A stretch of DNA of 37,216 nt from Alphaproteobacteria bacterium (GTDB lineage: Bacteria > Pseudomonadota > Alphaproteobacteria > ATCC43930 > CGMCC-115725): positions 1 through 37,216 of the forward strand of contig JASHNY010000101.1 in assembly GCA_030041385.1 (NCBI GenBank), in the 5' to 3' direction. Of this stretch, positions 1 to 9,630 are shown one piece after another (positions within the stretch are counted from its first letter, which is position 1; every line of letters begins with the position of its first letter). Position numbers and translations under genes: made by a program. The notes below the pieces were generated by a model. That model searched no databases, was not told the DNA's origin, and saw only the letters and a program-made list of their open reading frames with translations.

Positions 1-306
1 CGGCATGCCGGCGCGCGGCGTGCTGTCTTCGTCGAACAGCAGCAGCAGGTCGCAGCCGTGCTGCCGCGCCGCGCGCGCCGCTTCGTTATAGGCGCCGCCG
101 AGCCCGACATTGCTGCCGTCGCCGAGGGTCTCGACCAGGGTCGGCGCCGCCCTGGCGACGCATTCGGCGAGAAAAGCCGGTTCCGGGTTCCGGTTCAGAT
201 AGAGGAAGATGCGCTCGACCTCGCCGGCCACGGCGCCGAGCAGCGCCAGCAGCAACGGGCGCTCGGGCCGGTAGACGACGATCGTGGCGGCGATTCGGTG
301 GGTCAC
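1..306 (-). CDS. Glycosyltransferase family 2, N-terminal part (runs off the window)
   Basis: About 102 residues are visible and the rest lies beyond the left edge. The reading from a GTG at 306 begins MTHRIAATIVVYRPE, the usual first beta strand of a GT-A nucleotide-sugar transferase. A VGLGGAYNEAA segment follows near residues 70-80, and LLLLFDEDS near residue 93 supplies the acidic DxD-type metal and nucleotide site. The pattern resembles rhamnosyltransferase-like GT2 enzymes, which build surface polysaccharide; donor and acceptor cannot be told. No ATG or strong ribosome site precedes it, and the frame stays open upstream of 306, so the start is uncertain. It is divergent from the GT4 gene at 574, suggesting a surface-glycan locus that continues to the left. 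Confidence 0.75.
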   Translation of the reverse strand, partial: MTHRIAATIVVYRPERPLLLALLGAVAGEVERIFLYLNRNPEPAFLAECVARAAPTLVETLGDGSNVGLGGAYNEAARAARQHGCDLLLLFDEDSTPRAGMP

Positions 307-485
307 GTCGGCAACCGGATAGAGGGGCGCGTGGCGAGCGTCCAGTCTAAAGCAGATCGGGGCCGTTTGGGCAGCGCTGCGCCGCGGTCGGCGCCCTGTG
401 CCGGCAAGACTTTACACCGGCGCAAAACCCTGCTTCCTAGTGCGATGGATTCGAGGTTCGCATGATTTTGGTGGCGGTCTTGTTT

Positions 486-555
486 GCGAACGTCAAATCC
501 GCAAATCACACTAGATTTACATGATCCCTAGTGTGCTTTTCGAATCCGAAATTCG
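486..555. repeat. Dispersed palindromic repeat, copy A (partner at 23142)
   Basis: This lies in the 267-bp gap between the divergent glycosyltransferase genes, which otherwise shows nothing recognisable. It begins with gcgaacgtcaaatccgcaaa (486-505). A perfect 8-bp hairpin follows, CACACTAG at 507-514 and CTAGTGTG at 528-535, and then cgaatccgaaattcg at 541-555. The same three blocks in the same order and nearly the same spacing recur at 23142-23212. The element is non-coding and much less GC-rich than its surroundings. Confidence 0.75.
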
Positions 556-573
556 TGTTGAGCCTCACCCCGC

Positions 574-1794
574 GTGCCGTTGACCCAACTGACCGAACCC
601 GTCGCCGGCGCGACCGTGCCCGCCTTGGAGCGCACGGCGGTGCGGCCCAAGCTGCTGTTCCTGATTACCGAGGACTGGTTCTTTTACGGGGCGCGGCTGG
701 CGCTGGCCCGCGCCGCGCGCGATTCCGGCTTCGACGTCGTCGTCGCCACCCGGGTGCGCGAGCATGGCGAGCGCATCCGCACCGAGGGGTTCGCGCTGCG
801 CCCGCTCGGCTGGCGGCGGCGCGGCGACGGGGCCTTGGCGACGCTGCGCGCGATCGCCGAGATCGTCCGGCTCTACCGCGCTGAGCGGCCCGATATCGTG
901 CACCACGCGGCGTTGAAGCCGATTGTCTTCGGCGCCATTGCCGCGCGCCTGGCCTTCCCGCGCGGCGCCGGTGCACCGGTGCGGATCGCCGCGGTGATGG
1001 GGCTCGGCTCGGTGTTCGGCCGTGTCGCCGCGCGCCGCTGGTCGCGCTGGCGGCCGTTTTCGCTGGCGCTGCGGCTGGTCATGCGGGGCGGGCGGATCAT
1101 GGTCGAGAACCCCGACAACCGCGCCACCCTGGCACGGCTCGGCGTCGATCCGGCGCGGATCGCGGTGATCCGCGGCACCGGCGTCGATGCGGCGCGGTTT
1201 GCGTCGCTGCCGGCGCCGCGCCAGGCGGAGGTGGCGGTGGCGCTGGTCGGCCGCATGCTGAAGAGCAAGGGCGTGCTCGACGCCGCCGCGGCGATCCGCC
1301 TGTTGCGCAGCCGCGGCCTCGACATCGAGCTGCTGCTCGCGGGCACCACCGATCCCGACAACGCCGATTCGCTGAGCGAGGCGGCCCTCGCGGCATTGGA
1401 TGCAGAGCCGGGCATCCGCTGGCTCGGCCGCGTCGCCGACGTGCGCACGGTCTGGGCGCGCGCCGCGATCGCGGTGTTTCCGTCGACCTACGGCGAGGGC
1501 GTGCCCACCGCGCTGCTCGAGGCGGCGGCATGCGGCCGCCCGATCGTCGCCGCCGACATGCCGGGCTGCCGCGAGATCGTGGTGCCCGGCGAAACCGGCA
1601 TCCTGGTGCCGCCGAGCGAAATCGCCGCCCTGGCTGAGGCGATTGCCGCGCTCGCCGCCGACCCGGCCGGTTGCGCGCGCCTCGGCCGCAACGGCCGCGC
1701 CCTGGTCGAGGCCGAATTCACCGACGAGATCGTCTGCCGCCGCACGTTGGCGCTCTATCGCCAGGCGCTGATCGAACGGGAGGGCCGTCAATGA
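574..1794 (+). CDS. Glycosyltransferase family 4
   Basis: A 406-residue GT-B enzyme that would transfer a sugar from a nucleotide donor to a lipid-linked or polysaccharide acceptor at the cytoplasmic face. RPKLLFLITEDWFFYG near residue 23 is the usual GT4 N-terminal strand. ALVGRMLKSKGV starts the C-terminal Rossmann domain. YGEGVPTALLEA followed by CGRPIVAADMPGCREIV is the donor-binding E-x7-E region. Acceptor and linkage are unknown. The GTG at 574 is the outermost start but has only a weak ribosome site. GTG at 640 has GGAG about nine bases upstream and would give a start directly at MRPKLLFL, so the first 22 residues may not be translated. The stop overlaps the next gene (ATGA), implying coupling. 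Confidence 0.85.
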   Translation: MPLTQLTEPVAGATVPALERTAVRPKLLFLITEDWFFYGARLALARAARDSGFDVVVATRVREHGERIRTEGFALRPLGWRRRGDGALATLRAIAEIVRLYRAERPDIVHHAALKPIVFGAIAARLAFPRGAGAPVRIAAVMGLGSVFGRVAARRWSRWRPFSLALRLVMRGGRIMVENPDNRATLARLGVDPARIAVIRGTGVDAARFASLPAPRQAEVAVALVGRMLKSKGVLDAAAAIRLLRSRGLDIELLLAGTTDPDNADSLSEAALAALDAEPGIRWLGRVADVRTVWARAAIAVFPSTYGEGVPTALLEAAACGRPIVAADMPGCREIVVPGETGILVPPSEIAALAEAIAALAADPAGCARLGRNGRALVEAEFTDEIVCRRTLALYRQALIEREGRQ

Positions 1795-2159
1795 CCCGGT
1801 TATGGCTCGCCGTCGCCGGGCTCGGCGGTCTCGCCTCGATCGTCGCCGGGGCGCTGGCGGCGCATCTCTCGGCCGATGCCGAAACCGCGCAATTGCTGCG
1901 CACCGGTGCGCTTTACGGCATGGTCCATGCCGCCGCGCTGGTCGCGGTCATCGCGCTCGCCCAAGGCCGCGAGCCGCGGCGCGGGGCGGCCATGGTGGCG
2001 GGGTGGAGTTTTGCCGCCGGCATCGTGCTGTTCAGCTTCAGCCTGTTCGCACTCGCCGGCACCGGCATCGCCGAGTTCGGCTGGGTGACGCCGTTCGGCG
2101 GCATCGCGCTGATGCTCGGCTGGGCCTCGCTGGCAATCCTCGCCTGCCGTCGGCGTTGA
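1791..2159 (+). CDS. DUF423 family small membrane protein
   Basis: A 122-residue hydrophobic protein with four predicted membrane segments, near residues 3-24, 42-58, 68-88 and 98-117. The N-terminal pattern WLAVAGLGGLASIVAGALAAH, the YGMVHAAAL stretch around residue 43 and FGWVTPFGG near residue 96 match the DUF423 (YgdD-like) family, whose function is unknown. The ATG overlaps the stop of the upstream glycosyltransferase by four bases, so the two are probably co-translated, although DUF423 genes occur in many unrelated contexts. Confidence 0.85.
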   Translation: MTRLWLAVAGLGGLASIVAGALAAHLSADAETAQLLRTGALYGMVHAAALVAVIALAQGREPRRGAAMVAGWSFAAGIVLFSFSLFALAGTGIAEFGWVTPFGGIALMLGWASLAILACRRR

Positions 2160-2206
2160 TTCGATTAGTATTGCCGACCGCGGCGTCCAACTCGACGGGG
2201 GCGGAC

Positions 2207-3133
<927 letters not shown>

Positions 3134-3164
3134 GCGGGCGGAACCCATCGCAGTGGCAGAGCAG

Positions 3165-3416
3165 ATGAGCGATCCGACCATTCCCGCCGACATCGCGGCG
3201 ATGAGCTTCGAGGATGCGCTGGCCGAGCTCGAGCAGATCGTGCGCCGCCTCGAAGGCGGGCAGGTGCGGCTCGACGACGCCATTCAATCCTATGAGCGGG
3301 GCGCACAGTTGAAACGGCATTGCGAGCGCAAATTGAGCGAGGCGCAGCAGCGGGTCGATCGCATCGTCGTCGCGCCCGACGGCTCCGTGTCGGCCCAGCC
3401 CGCCAAGCTCGATTGA
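3165..3416 (+). CDS. xseB: Exodeoxyribonuclease VII small subunit
   Basis: An 83-residue helical protein with the XseB signature: SFEDALAELEQIVRRLE, then LDDAIQSYERGAQLKRHCERKL, then EAQQRVDRI. Several copies bind the XseA catalytic subunit to form the nuclease that degrades single-stranded DNA to short oligonucleotides; xseA is not in this window. The ATG at 3165 is preferred, with an AGAG ribosome-like site upstream. A GTG at 3153 would add four residues. The position directly before ispA and dxs is the classic bacterial order. Confidence 0.93.
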   Translation: MSDPTIPADIAAMSFEDALAELEQIVRRLEGGQVRLDDAIQSYERGAQLKRHCERKLSEAQQRVDRIVVAPDGSVSAQPAKLD

Positions 3417-3430
3417 GCAGAGAACCCGAT

Positions 3431-4342
3431 TTGACCGAGAGTCTGTGGTCCGATCACGTCACCGTGGCCGATGCGTCGGCGGTGACGGTCGCGTTGACCG
3501 ACGCGGTTCTCGACCGGCTGCTTGCGGCGCCGCAGGGGCTGGAGGCGCGCGTCTACGAGGCGATGCGCTATTCCGCGCTGGCGCCGGGCAAACGGCTGCG
3601 GCCGCTGTTGGTGATGGCGGGGTCGCGGCTGTTCGGGGTGGCGCGCGTCAGCGCCTTGCAGGTCGCCGCGGCGATCGAGATGGTGCATGCCTATTCGCTG
3701 ATCCACGACGATCTGCCGGCGATGGACAACAGCGATCTGCGCCGTGGCCGGCCGACCTGCCACAAGCAGTTCGACGACGCCACCGCGGTTCTTGCCGGCG
3801 ACGGATTGTTGACGATGGCGTTCCAGGTGCTGTCCGACCCCGACACCCACGGCGACCCGGCGGTGCGCTGCGAGCTGGTCGCCGCGTTGGCGGCGGCGGC
3901 GGGCGGCGCCGGCATGGTCGGCGGCCAGATGATCGACCTGCTTGCCGAGCACATGCCGCTCGATATCGGCGCGGTGACCCGGCTGCAGCGCATGAAGACC
4001 GGGGCGCTGATCGCCTTTTCCTGCGAGGCCGGGGCGATCCTCGCCAAGGCGCCGGCCGAGCCGCGCCTGGCGTTGCGCGGCTATGCCCACGACCTCGGCC
4101 TCGCCTTCCAGATTGCCGACGACCTGCTCGACGCCGAAGGCTCGGCAGAGGAGACCGGCAAGCCGGTCGGGGCCGACGCCGCGGCCGGAAAGGCGACGTT
4201 CGTGTCGATCCTCGGAGCCGCGCGGGCGCGGGCCCAGGCCGTGCGTCTGGTGGATCACGCGGTCGCCCATCTTGATTTGTTCGCGCAAAGAGCGGAACTT
4301 CTGCGTCAGGTTGCGCGGTTTGTCGTCAGCCGAAAGACGTGA
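3431..4342 (+). CDS. ispA: Farnesyl-diphosphate (polyprenyl) synthase
   Basis: A 303-residue all-helical prenyltransferase that condenses isopentenyl diphosphate with allylic diphosphates, giving farnesyl or geranylgeranyl diphosphate for quinones, carotenoids, hopanoids and undecaprenol. The first aspartate-rich motif is DDLPAMD at 93-99, preceded by HAYSLIH. The second is DDLLD at 230-234. GKRLRP near residue 53 is the diphosphate-binding region. The start is read as TTG (3431) with AGCAGAG upstream, because there is no ATG before residue 45. It begins 14 bases after the xseB stop and ends 10 bases before dxs, so it is surely in the same transcript. Product chain length cannot be fixed by eye. 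Confidence 0.93.
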   Translation: MTESLWSDHVTVADASAVTVALTDAVLDRLLAAPQGLEARVYEAMRYSALAPGKRLRPLLVMAGSRLFGVARVSALQVAAAIEMVHAYSLIHDDLPAMDNSDLRRGRPTCHKQFDDATAVLAGDGLLTMAFQVLSDPDTHGDPAVRCELVAALAAAAGGAGMVGGQMIDLLAEHMPLDIGAVTRLQRMKTGALIAFSCEAGAILAKAPAEPRLALRGYAHDLGLAFQIADDLLDAEGSAEETGKPVGADAAAGKATFVSILGAARARAQAVRLVDHAVAHLDLFAQRAELLRQVARFVVSRKT

Positions 4343-4352
4343 GGAATCAGCC

Positions 4353-6293
4353 TTGGATACAAAGCCGAGCCCCCACATTTCCAATCGGACGCCGCTGCTC
4401 GACGGAATCGATACGCCCGCCGACCTGCGCAAACTGCCCGAATCGGACCTGCGCCAGCTCGCCGACGAGCTGCGCACCGAGCTGATCGATGCGGTGTCGA
4501 TCACCGGCGGCCATTTCGGCGCCGGGCTCGGCGTGGTCGAGCTGACTGTGGCGCTGCACTATGTCTTCGACACGCCCAACGACCGGCTGATCTGGGATGT
4601 CGGCCACCAGGCCTACCCGCACAAAATCCTGACCGGGCGGCGCGACCGCATCCGCACGATTCGCCAAGGCGGGGGCCTCAGCGGCTTTACCAAGCGGTCG
4701 GAGAGCGAATACGACCCGTTCGGCGCCGCGCACAGCTCGACCTCGATCTCGGCCGGGCTCGGCATGGCGCTGGCGCGCGACTTCAAGCGCGAGCGGCGCG
4801 ACGTGATCGCCGTGATCGGCGACGGGGCGATGAGCGCCGGCATGGCCTATGAGGCGATGAACAATGCCGGCTCGATGGATTCGCGGCTGATCGTGATCCT
4901 CAACGACAACGACATGTCGATCGCGCCGCCGGTCGGTGCGATGAGCGCGTATCTGTCGCGGCTGTTGTCGTCGAAGTCGTTCCGGTCGCTGCGCGCGATC
5001 GCCGGCCAGGTGGCGCACCGGCTGCCCAAGCGGCTCGAAATCATGGCCCGGCGCGCCGAGGAATTGGCGCGCAGCTTCGTCACCGGCGGCACATTGTTCG
5101 AGGAGATGGGGTTCTATTACATCGGCCCGATCGACGGCCACAACCTCGACCACCTGTTGCCGGTGCTGAAGAACGTCCGCGACAGCAAGGAAGGCGGGCC
5201 GGTGCTGATCCATGTCGTGACCGAAAAGGGCCACGGCTATCTGCCGGCCGAGCAGGCCGACGACAAGTGGCACTCGGTCGCCAAGTTCGAGGTCGTTACC
5301 GGCGCCCAGGCGAAATCGGTGTCGAAGGCGCCCAGCTATACCAGCGTCTTCGCCAAATCGCTGATCAAGGAGGCCGAGGCCGATGAGCGCATCGTCGCGA
5401 TCACCGCGGCGATGCCATCGGGGACCGGGCTCAACCTGTTCGGCGACCGTTTCCCCAACCGCTGCTTCGATGTCGGCATTGCCGAGCAGCATGCGGTCAC
5501 CTTTGCCGCCGGGCTCGCCGCCGACGGGATGAAGCCGTTCGCCGCGATCTATTCGACCTTTCTGCAGCGCGCCTACGACCAGGTCGTGCACGACGTGGCG
5601 ATCCAGAAACTGCCGGTGCGGTTCGCGATCGACCGCGCCGGCCTCGTCGGCGCGGACGGGCAGACCCATGCCGGCTCGTTCGACCTCGCCTATCTCGGCT
5701 GCCTGCCCGATTTCGTGATCATGGCGGCGGCCGACGAGGCCGAACTGTTCCACATGGTCGCGACCTGCGCCGCGATCGACAACGCGCCCTCGGCGGTGCG
5801 CTTCCCGCGCGGCGACGGGGTCGGCGTGCCGCTGCCCGAGCGCGGCACCCCGCTCGAGATCGGCCGCGGCCGCATCGTCCGCGAAGGCACGACGATCGCC
5901 TTGCTGAGCCTCGGCGCCCGCCTTGCCGAATGCCTGAAGGCGGCGCAGGAGCTGGGCGCCTACGGCCTGTCGACGACGGTCGCCGATGCGCGCTTCGCCA
6001 AGCCGCTCGACCGCGACCTGGTCAACCGGCTCGCCCGCGAGCACGAGGTCGTGATCACGATCGAGGAGGGGGCGATCGGCGGCTTTGGCAGCCACGTGCT
6101 GCATCATCTGGCGACCAGCGGGCAGCTCGACCACGGGCTCAAAATCCGCGCGATGGTGTTGCCGGACCGCTTCCTCGACCATGATTCGCCGGCCGCGCAA
6201 TACGAGACCGCCGGGCTCAACGCCAAGCACATCGTGGCGACAGCGCTCGCCGCGCTCGGCCGCGGCATCGTCGAGCGCCCGGCCCGGGCCTGA
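4353..6293 (+). CDS. dxs: 1-deoxy-D-xylulose-5-phosphate synthase
   Basis: A 646-residue thiamine-diphosphate enzyme of the transketolase family. It joins pyruvate and glyceraldehyde-3-phosphate in the first step of the MEP isoprenoid pathway. Features in order: [14 protein letters not shown] with His54, [10 protein letters not shown] with His85, [20 protein letters not shown] (the TPP/Mg motif, about 155-173), the central pyrimidine-binding domain with [17 protein letters not shown] and its catalytic glutamate near residue 373, and the C-terminal transketolase domain. Length is typical. The start is TTG with GAGGA nine bases upstream and no ATG alternative nearby. It directly follows ispA, which uses its downstream product, so the operon couples both ends of the pathway. 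Confidence 0.97.
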   Translation: MDTKPSPHISNRTPLLDGIDTPADLRKLPESDLRQLADELRTELIDAVSITGGHFGAGLGVVELTVALHYVFDTPNDRLIWDVGHQAYPHKILTGRRDRIRTIRQGGGLSGFTKRSESEYDPFGAAHSSTSISAGLGMALARDFKRERRDVIAVIGDGAMSAGMAYEAMNNAGSMDSRLIVILNDNDMSIAPPVGAMSAYLSRLLSSKSFRSLRAIAGQVAHRLPKRLEIMARRAEELARSFVTGGTLFEEMGFYYIGPIDGHNLDHLLPVLKNVRDSKEGGPVLIHVVTEKGHGYLPAEQADDKWHSVAKFEVVTGAQAKSVSKAPSYTSVFAKSLIKEAEADERIVAITAAMPSGTGLNLFGDRFPNRCFDVGIAEQHAVTFAAGLAADGMKPFAAIYSTFLQRAYDQVVHDVAIQKLPVRFAIDRAGLVGADGQTHAGSFDLAYLGCLPDFVIMAAADEAELFHMVATCAAIDNAPSAVRFPRGDGVGVPLPERGTPLEIGRGRIVREGTTIALLSLGARLAECLKAAQELGAYGLSTTVADARFAKPLDRDLVNRLAREHEVVITIEEGAIGGFGSHVLHHLATSGQLDHGLKIRAMVLPDRFLDHDSPAAQYETAGLNAKHIVATALAALGRGIVERPARA

Positions 6294-6301
6294 AGTCGGG
6301 C

Positions 6302-7039
6302 TTGCAAAAGCACCGCGCCGACCAGATCCTCGTCGAGCAGGGCCTCGCCGAAAGCCGGGCCAAAGCGCAGGCGCTGATCCTCGCCGGGGTGGTGTTTGCC
6401 GGCGAGCGGCGCATCGACAAGCCGGGAACGGCGCTCGACGCCGCCGTCGAATTGCGGCTCGCCGGGCGCGACCACCCCTGGGTGTCGCGCGGCGGGGTCA
6501 AGCTTGCCCATGCGCTCGACCTGTTCGCGATCGACCCGACGGGATTGACGGTGCTCGATATCGGCGCCTCGACCGGGGGCTTCACCGATGTATTGCTGGC
6601 GCGCGGCGCGGTGCGGGTTCATGCGGTCGATGTCGGGCGCGGCCAGCTCGCCTGGAAACTGCGCCAGGACGCGCGCGTCGTCGTCCATGACGGGGTCAAC
6701 GCCCGCTACCTGACCCGCGACGAGATCCCCGAGCCGATCGACCTGATCGTCTGCGACGCGAGCTTTATCGGCCTCGCCACGGTCCTGCCGGCGCCGCTGG
6801 CCTTGGCCGCCGACAGCGCGGCGCTGGTGGCGCTGGTCAAGCCGCAATTCGAGGCCGGCGCCGGGCTCGTCGGCAAGGGCGGGGTCGTGCGCGACCCTGA
6901 AATCCACCGCGCGGTGTGCGAGCGGGTCGCCGCCTGGGTCGCCGCGCAGCCCGGCTGGACCGTTGCCGGGCTGGCCGAGAGCCCGATCCTCGGACCCGCC
7001 GGCAACCGCGAGTTTCTGCTCTATGCGCGGCGGAAATAG
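6302..7039 (+). CDS. tlyA: TlyA-family rRNA 2'-O-methyltransferase / hemolysin-like
   Basis: A 245-residue protein with an N-terminal S4 RNA-binding domain (RADQILVEQGLAESRAKAQ, residues 5-23) and an FtsJ-like SAM methyltransferase domain. VLDIGASTGGFTDVLL (84-99) is the SAM site. Lys67, Asp152 and Lys180 fit the K-D-K catalytic pattern of 2'-O-methyltransferases. TlyA proteins methylate ribose in rRNA and thereby sensitise ribosomes to capreomycin; the old name hemolysin is probably historical. The start is TTG, eight bases after the dxs stop. Placement behind dxs is common in alphaproteobacteria. Confidence 0.93.
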   Translation: MQKHRADQILVEQGLAESRAKAQALILAGVVFAGERRIDKPGTALDAAVELRLAGRDHPWVSRGGVKLAHALDLFAIDPTGLTVLDIGASTGGFTDVLLARGAVRVHAVDVGRGQLAWKLRQDARVVVHDGVNARYLTRDEIPEPIDLIVCDASFIGLATVLPAPLALAADSAALVALVKPQFEAGAGLVGKGGVVRDPEIHRAVCERVAAWVAAQPGWTVAGLAESPILGPAGNREFLLYARRK

Positions 7040-7045
7040 ATCGAA

Positions 7046-7092
7046 TGGACCGCGGGTGTCCCGCCCGCATTGCGGCGGAGACGGCCGCGATC
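7046..7092. repeat. 47-bp inverted repeat, left copy, flanking the DUF2461 gene
   Basis: It starts six bases after the tlyA stop and contains the palindrome-like core gcgggtgtcccgcccgc (7052-7068) followed by a gagacggccgcgatc tail. Its reverse complement matches 7860-7906 at 41 of 47 positions by eye. The two copies sit on either side of the DUF2461 gene. The core belongs to the same GC-rich family as the arrays near 15430-15710 and 26631. Confidence 0.7.
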
Positions 7093-7104
7093 TTAAACTG
7101 CCCC

Positions 7105-7854
7105 ATGCGCAGCGCCGCCGCCTTTACCGGCTTTCGTCCCGAAGCGTTCGCCTTTTTCGCCGAATTGCGCGAGCACAATGAGCCGGGCTGGTTCAAGCCG
7201 CGCAAATCGGTTTACGAAACCGAGATTCTGGTGCCGTTTCGCGCGCTCGTTTCTGCGCTCGGCGAGGCGCTGGAGCTGGCTGGAGTGCCGCTGAAGGGCG
7301 ATCCCGCCCGCGGCATCTTTCGCATCTATCGCGACGTGCGCTTCTCGGCCAACAAGCAGCTCTACAAAACCCACCAGGGCGGCGTGCTGACCCGCTCCGG
7401 CGGCAAGGGCGATCCCGGCCTGCTTTACATCCATCTCGAGCCGGGCGCGTCGATGATCGGCGCCGGGTTCTGGCACCCGGAGCCCGGCCTGCTGAGCCGG
7501 CTGCGCGGCGCGGTCCTGGCCGAGCCGGATGAATTTCTGGCGATGACCGGGCGGCTGAAGGGGCTCGGCTATTCGGTCACCTGCGAGAATGAGCGGCTTG
7601 CCCGCCCGCCGCGGGGGTTCGAGACGGCAAAGGGCTCAGCCGTCGCCGATTATGTCTGCTGGAAGAATTTCCTGACCGACCGCACGATCGGCGACGATGA
7701 CATGCAGTCGCCCGGCCTGGTTGAGCGTATCGTCGACTTTGCCGTGGCGGCGCGGCCGTTGCTCGATTGGGGCTGGGCGGCGGCGGCAGACGACATTCCG
7801 CCGCCGCTGGCCCTCAAAATGCCGGCCCGGCCGCTGCCGAAGCCGGATTTCTAG
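7105..7854 (+). CDS. DUF2461 family protein (TIGR02453)
   Basis: A 249-residue soluble protein with no signal peptide or membrane segment. The N-terminal FTGFRPEAFAFFAELREHN, the motif WFKPRKSVYETEILVPF and the central block RIYRDVRFSANKQLYKTHQG are diagnostic of DUF2461, a widespread family without a known activity. PGASMIGAGFWHPEP follows near residue 115. The ATG at 7105 is preferred because homologous sequence begins there. The upstream reading frame, open from 6916, crosses the inverted repeat and does not look coding. No clear ribosome site is seen. It may be read through from tlyA. Confidence 0.85.
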   Translation: MRSAAAFTGFRPEAFAFFAELREHNEPGWFKPRKSVYETEILVPFRALVSALGEALELAGVPLKGDPARGIFRIYRDVRFSANKQLYKTHQGGVLTRSGGKGDPGLLYIHLEPGASMIGAGFWHPEPGLLSRLRGAVLAEPDEFLAMTGRLKGLGYSVTCENERLARPPRGFETAKGSAVADYVCWKNFLTDRTIGDDDMQSPGLVERIVDFAVAARPLLDWGWAAAADDIPPPLALKMPARPLPKPDF

Positions 7855-7859
7855 TCGAG

Positions 7860-7906
7860 GATCGCGGCCGTCTCGACCGTAATGCGGGAGGGACGCCCGC
7901 GCTCCA
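7860..7906. repeat. 47-bp inverted repeat, right copy
   Basis: This is the mirror partner of 7046-7092. It begins gatcgcggccgtctc and ends in the palindrome-bearing block gggacgcccgcgctcca. It lies six bases past the DUF2461 stop, so the pair brackets that gene almost exactly. Confidence 0.7.
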
Positions 7907-7950
7907 CATCTGGCCCCAGAGAACGGCCAAACGCGACCATCTTCCCGTTC

Positions 7951-8027
7951 GTCACCCCCGCGAAAGCGGCGGCCCAGGGGCGGCCGCTTCGTCGCTCGTC
8001 CGGGATTCCCGCCTGCGCGGGAATGAC
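7951..8027. repeat. REP-like palindromic element between convergent genes
   Basis: This element of about 77 bp has GTCA at one end and AATGAC at the other. It holds a 7-bp perfect hairpin, TTCCCGC (8006-8012) pairing with GCGGGAA (8017-8023). The right half reads as the widespread alphaproteobacterial repeat whose other strand starts GTCATTCCCGCGCAGGCGGG. It lies between the ends of the convergent DUF2461 and VOC genes and could act as a bidirectional 3' hairpin. Confidence 0.65.
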
Positions 8028-8040
8028 GATCGGGGGTGTG

Positions 8041-8448
8041 CTACGCCGCGTAGCCGGCCGGGGCCTTCTCGTCCTTGTCGAAATCGAATTCGACCTTGCC
8101 GCCGTGCGGGTCGTCGAAGAACAGCTGCCACAGCCCGCCGCGGGTGCTTTCCAGCGGCAGGCGCCGGATTTCGCACTTGACCCCCGCCTTTTCAAGCTTG
8201 GCGACGGTGCCGGGCAGGTCGGTCGCGGTGAACGCCATATGGTCGATCACGCCGGCGCGGTGCTCGTGCAATTTGTTGCGGTGGATCACGTGCAGGATCG
8301 GCTGGTCGCCGACATAGAGCCAATAGCCGGGGAACTGGAAATTCGGCCGCGGGCCGACCTCGAAGCCCAGCAGGTCGCAGTAGAATTTCCGCGTCACCTC
8401 GAGATCGTCGCTCAGCACCGTAAAATGGTTCATGCCCTGGAGGCTCAT
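8041..8448 (-). CDS. VOC (glyoxalase/dioxygenase superfamily) protein
   Basis: A 135-residue single VOC module made of two beta-alpha-beta-beta-beta repeats. Likely metal ligands are visible: His8 in MNHFTV, His53 in PILHVIH, His70 in IDHMAF and Glu120 in GGKVEFDFD. The family includes glyoxalase I, fosfomycin-resistance enzymes and extradiol dioxygenases. The FFDDPHGGKVEFDFD ending is typical of uncharacterised glyoxalase-like members, and the substrate is unknown. GGGAGA lies about seven bases before the ATG. A second ATG at 8433 is a less likely start. It stands alone, 126 bases from the next gene in the same direction. Confidence 0.85.
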   Translation of the reverse strand: MSLQGMNHFTVLSDDLEVTRKFYCDLLGFEVGPRPNFQFPGYWLYVGDQPILHVIHRNKLHEHRAGVIDHMAFTATDLPGTVAKLEKAGVKCEIRRLPLESTRGGLWQLFFDDPHGGKVEFDFDKDEKAPAGYAA

Positions 8449-8574
8449 GCGATATCTCCCGTCGAAAAGCCCGCCATCCGCGCCACGCGGATATCGCGCT
8501 ATTCTAGCACGTAAAATTCGCCCGCACAGTGCCCGTGCGGCAGGGCCGGCCGGGCCAGGCCGGCGCAAACCCGC

Positions 8575-9630
8575 TTAAGGCCGGGCTTCGAGCACCATGT
8601 TGAACGGGGTCTCGGCGGCGCGGCGCACCGAAGCGAACCCGCCGGCGGTGATGACCTCGCGCAGTTTTGCTTCGCCGGCCTGCGCGCCGAGCGCGGCGCC
8701 GACCTCCTGCGACAGCGAGGTCGGGACGCAAACCATCGTCGAGGCGGCGTAATAAAGCCGGCCGACCGGGTTCAGATTGTCTTCGAGCCGGTCGCCGGCG
8801 ATCGGCTCGACGACCATCCAGGTGCCGTCGGGCTTCAGCGACCGGCGCACATGGGCGGCGGCGCCGGCCGGGTCGCCCATGTCGTGCAGGCAGTCGAAGA
8901 AGGTGACGAGGTCGAAATCGCGGCCGGGATAATCCTTAGCCGAGCCCACCTCGAAGCGCAGGTTCGGCGGGCTGCCGTGCTCGCGCGCATGCGTCGCGGC
9001 CTGTTCGATCGAGCCGGGGTGGAAATCGTAGCCGACGAATTCGGCGTTCGGAAACGCCCGGGCCATGAACATGGTCGACCAGCCGTGACCGCAACCGATA
9101 TCGGCCACCTTGGCCCCCGACTGCAATTTGGCGACGACGCCGTCGAGCGCCGGCAGCCAGTTGGCGACCAGGTTGTTGTGGTAGCCAGGGCGGAAAAACC
9201 GGGCGACCGCGCAGAACATGCAGCCGGCCTGATCGCCCCAGGCAACCCCTTGCCCGGTCTTGAACGCCGGCTTGACCAGCTCCTGGTTGCCGAGGAAGGC
9301 GGCCATCGCCTCGAACGCGCCGACCAGATAGACCGGGCTGTCCTCGATCGCGAAAACCATCGCCTGCTCCGGCGGCAGGGTGAATTTCTGCGTCGCCGGG
9401 TCGTAGGCGAGGTAGCCGGACGCCGCCTGATGCGACAGCCATTCGCGCAGGTAGCGCTGGTTCACTCCCGCCGCCTCGGCCAGTTCCGCCACCGTCATCG
9501 GCCCCTGCTGGTGCAACGTCTTGTACAGCCCCAGCGCATCGCCGATGTGAACGAGCCCGATGCTGGCGGCGCCGCCGAGGTCGCCCAGCATCTTGCCGAC
9601 GAATTGGTGCAGCTTGTCGGTGTCCACCAT
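8575..9630 (-). CDS. Class I SAM methyltransferase with N-terminal winged-helix domain
   Basis: A 351-residue protein. Residues 1-90 form a dimerisation and winged-helix region (MTVAELAEAAGVNQRYLREWL, about 45-65), as in small-molecule O-methyltransferases and the Rv2258c-like group. VADIGCGHGWSTMFMA (175-190) is the SAM-binding glycine loop. LVTFFDCLHDMGDPAGAA near residue 245 is the region after strand 4, and WMVVEPIAGD follows. Substrate and position of methylation are unknown. AGGGAGGG precedes the ATG at a good distance. An upstream extension to 9708 lacks support. The next gene upstream in the same direction is nearly 300 bases away, so it is probably transcribed alone. Confidence 0.87.
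   Translation of the reverse strand: MVDTDKLHQFVGKMLGDLGGAASIGLVHIGDALGLYKTLHQQGPMTVAELAEAAGVNQRYLREWLSHQAASGYLAYDPATQKFTLPPEQAMVFAIEDSPVYLVGAFEAMAAFLGNQELVKPAFKTGQGVAWGDQAGCMFCAVARFFRPGYHNNLVANWLPALDGVVAKLQSGAKVADIGCGHGWSTMFMARAFPNAEFVGYDFHPGSIEQAATHAREHGSPPNLRFEVGSAKDYPGRDFDLVTFFDCLHDMGDPAGAAAHVRRSLKPDGTWMVVEPIAGDRLEDNLNPVGRLYYAASTMVCVPTSLSQEVGAALGAQAGEAKLREVITAGGFASVRRAAETPFNMVLEARP

Noticed and set aside
58-465. Plus-strand frame opposite the GT2 fragment
   Set aside because: The minus strand reads as a glycosyltransferase with a DED motif; this frame runs on into non-coding DNA.
4347-6230. Long minus-strand frame opposite dxs
   Set aside because: It is antisense to an unmistakable DXP synthase, and its composition is typical of third-position GC shadows.
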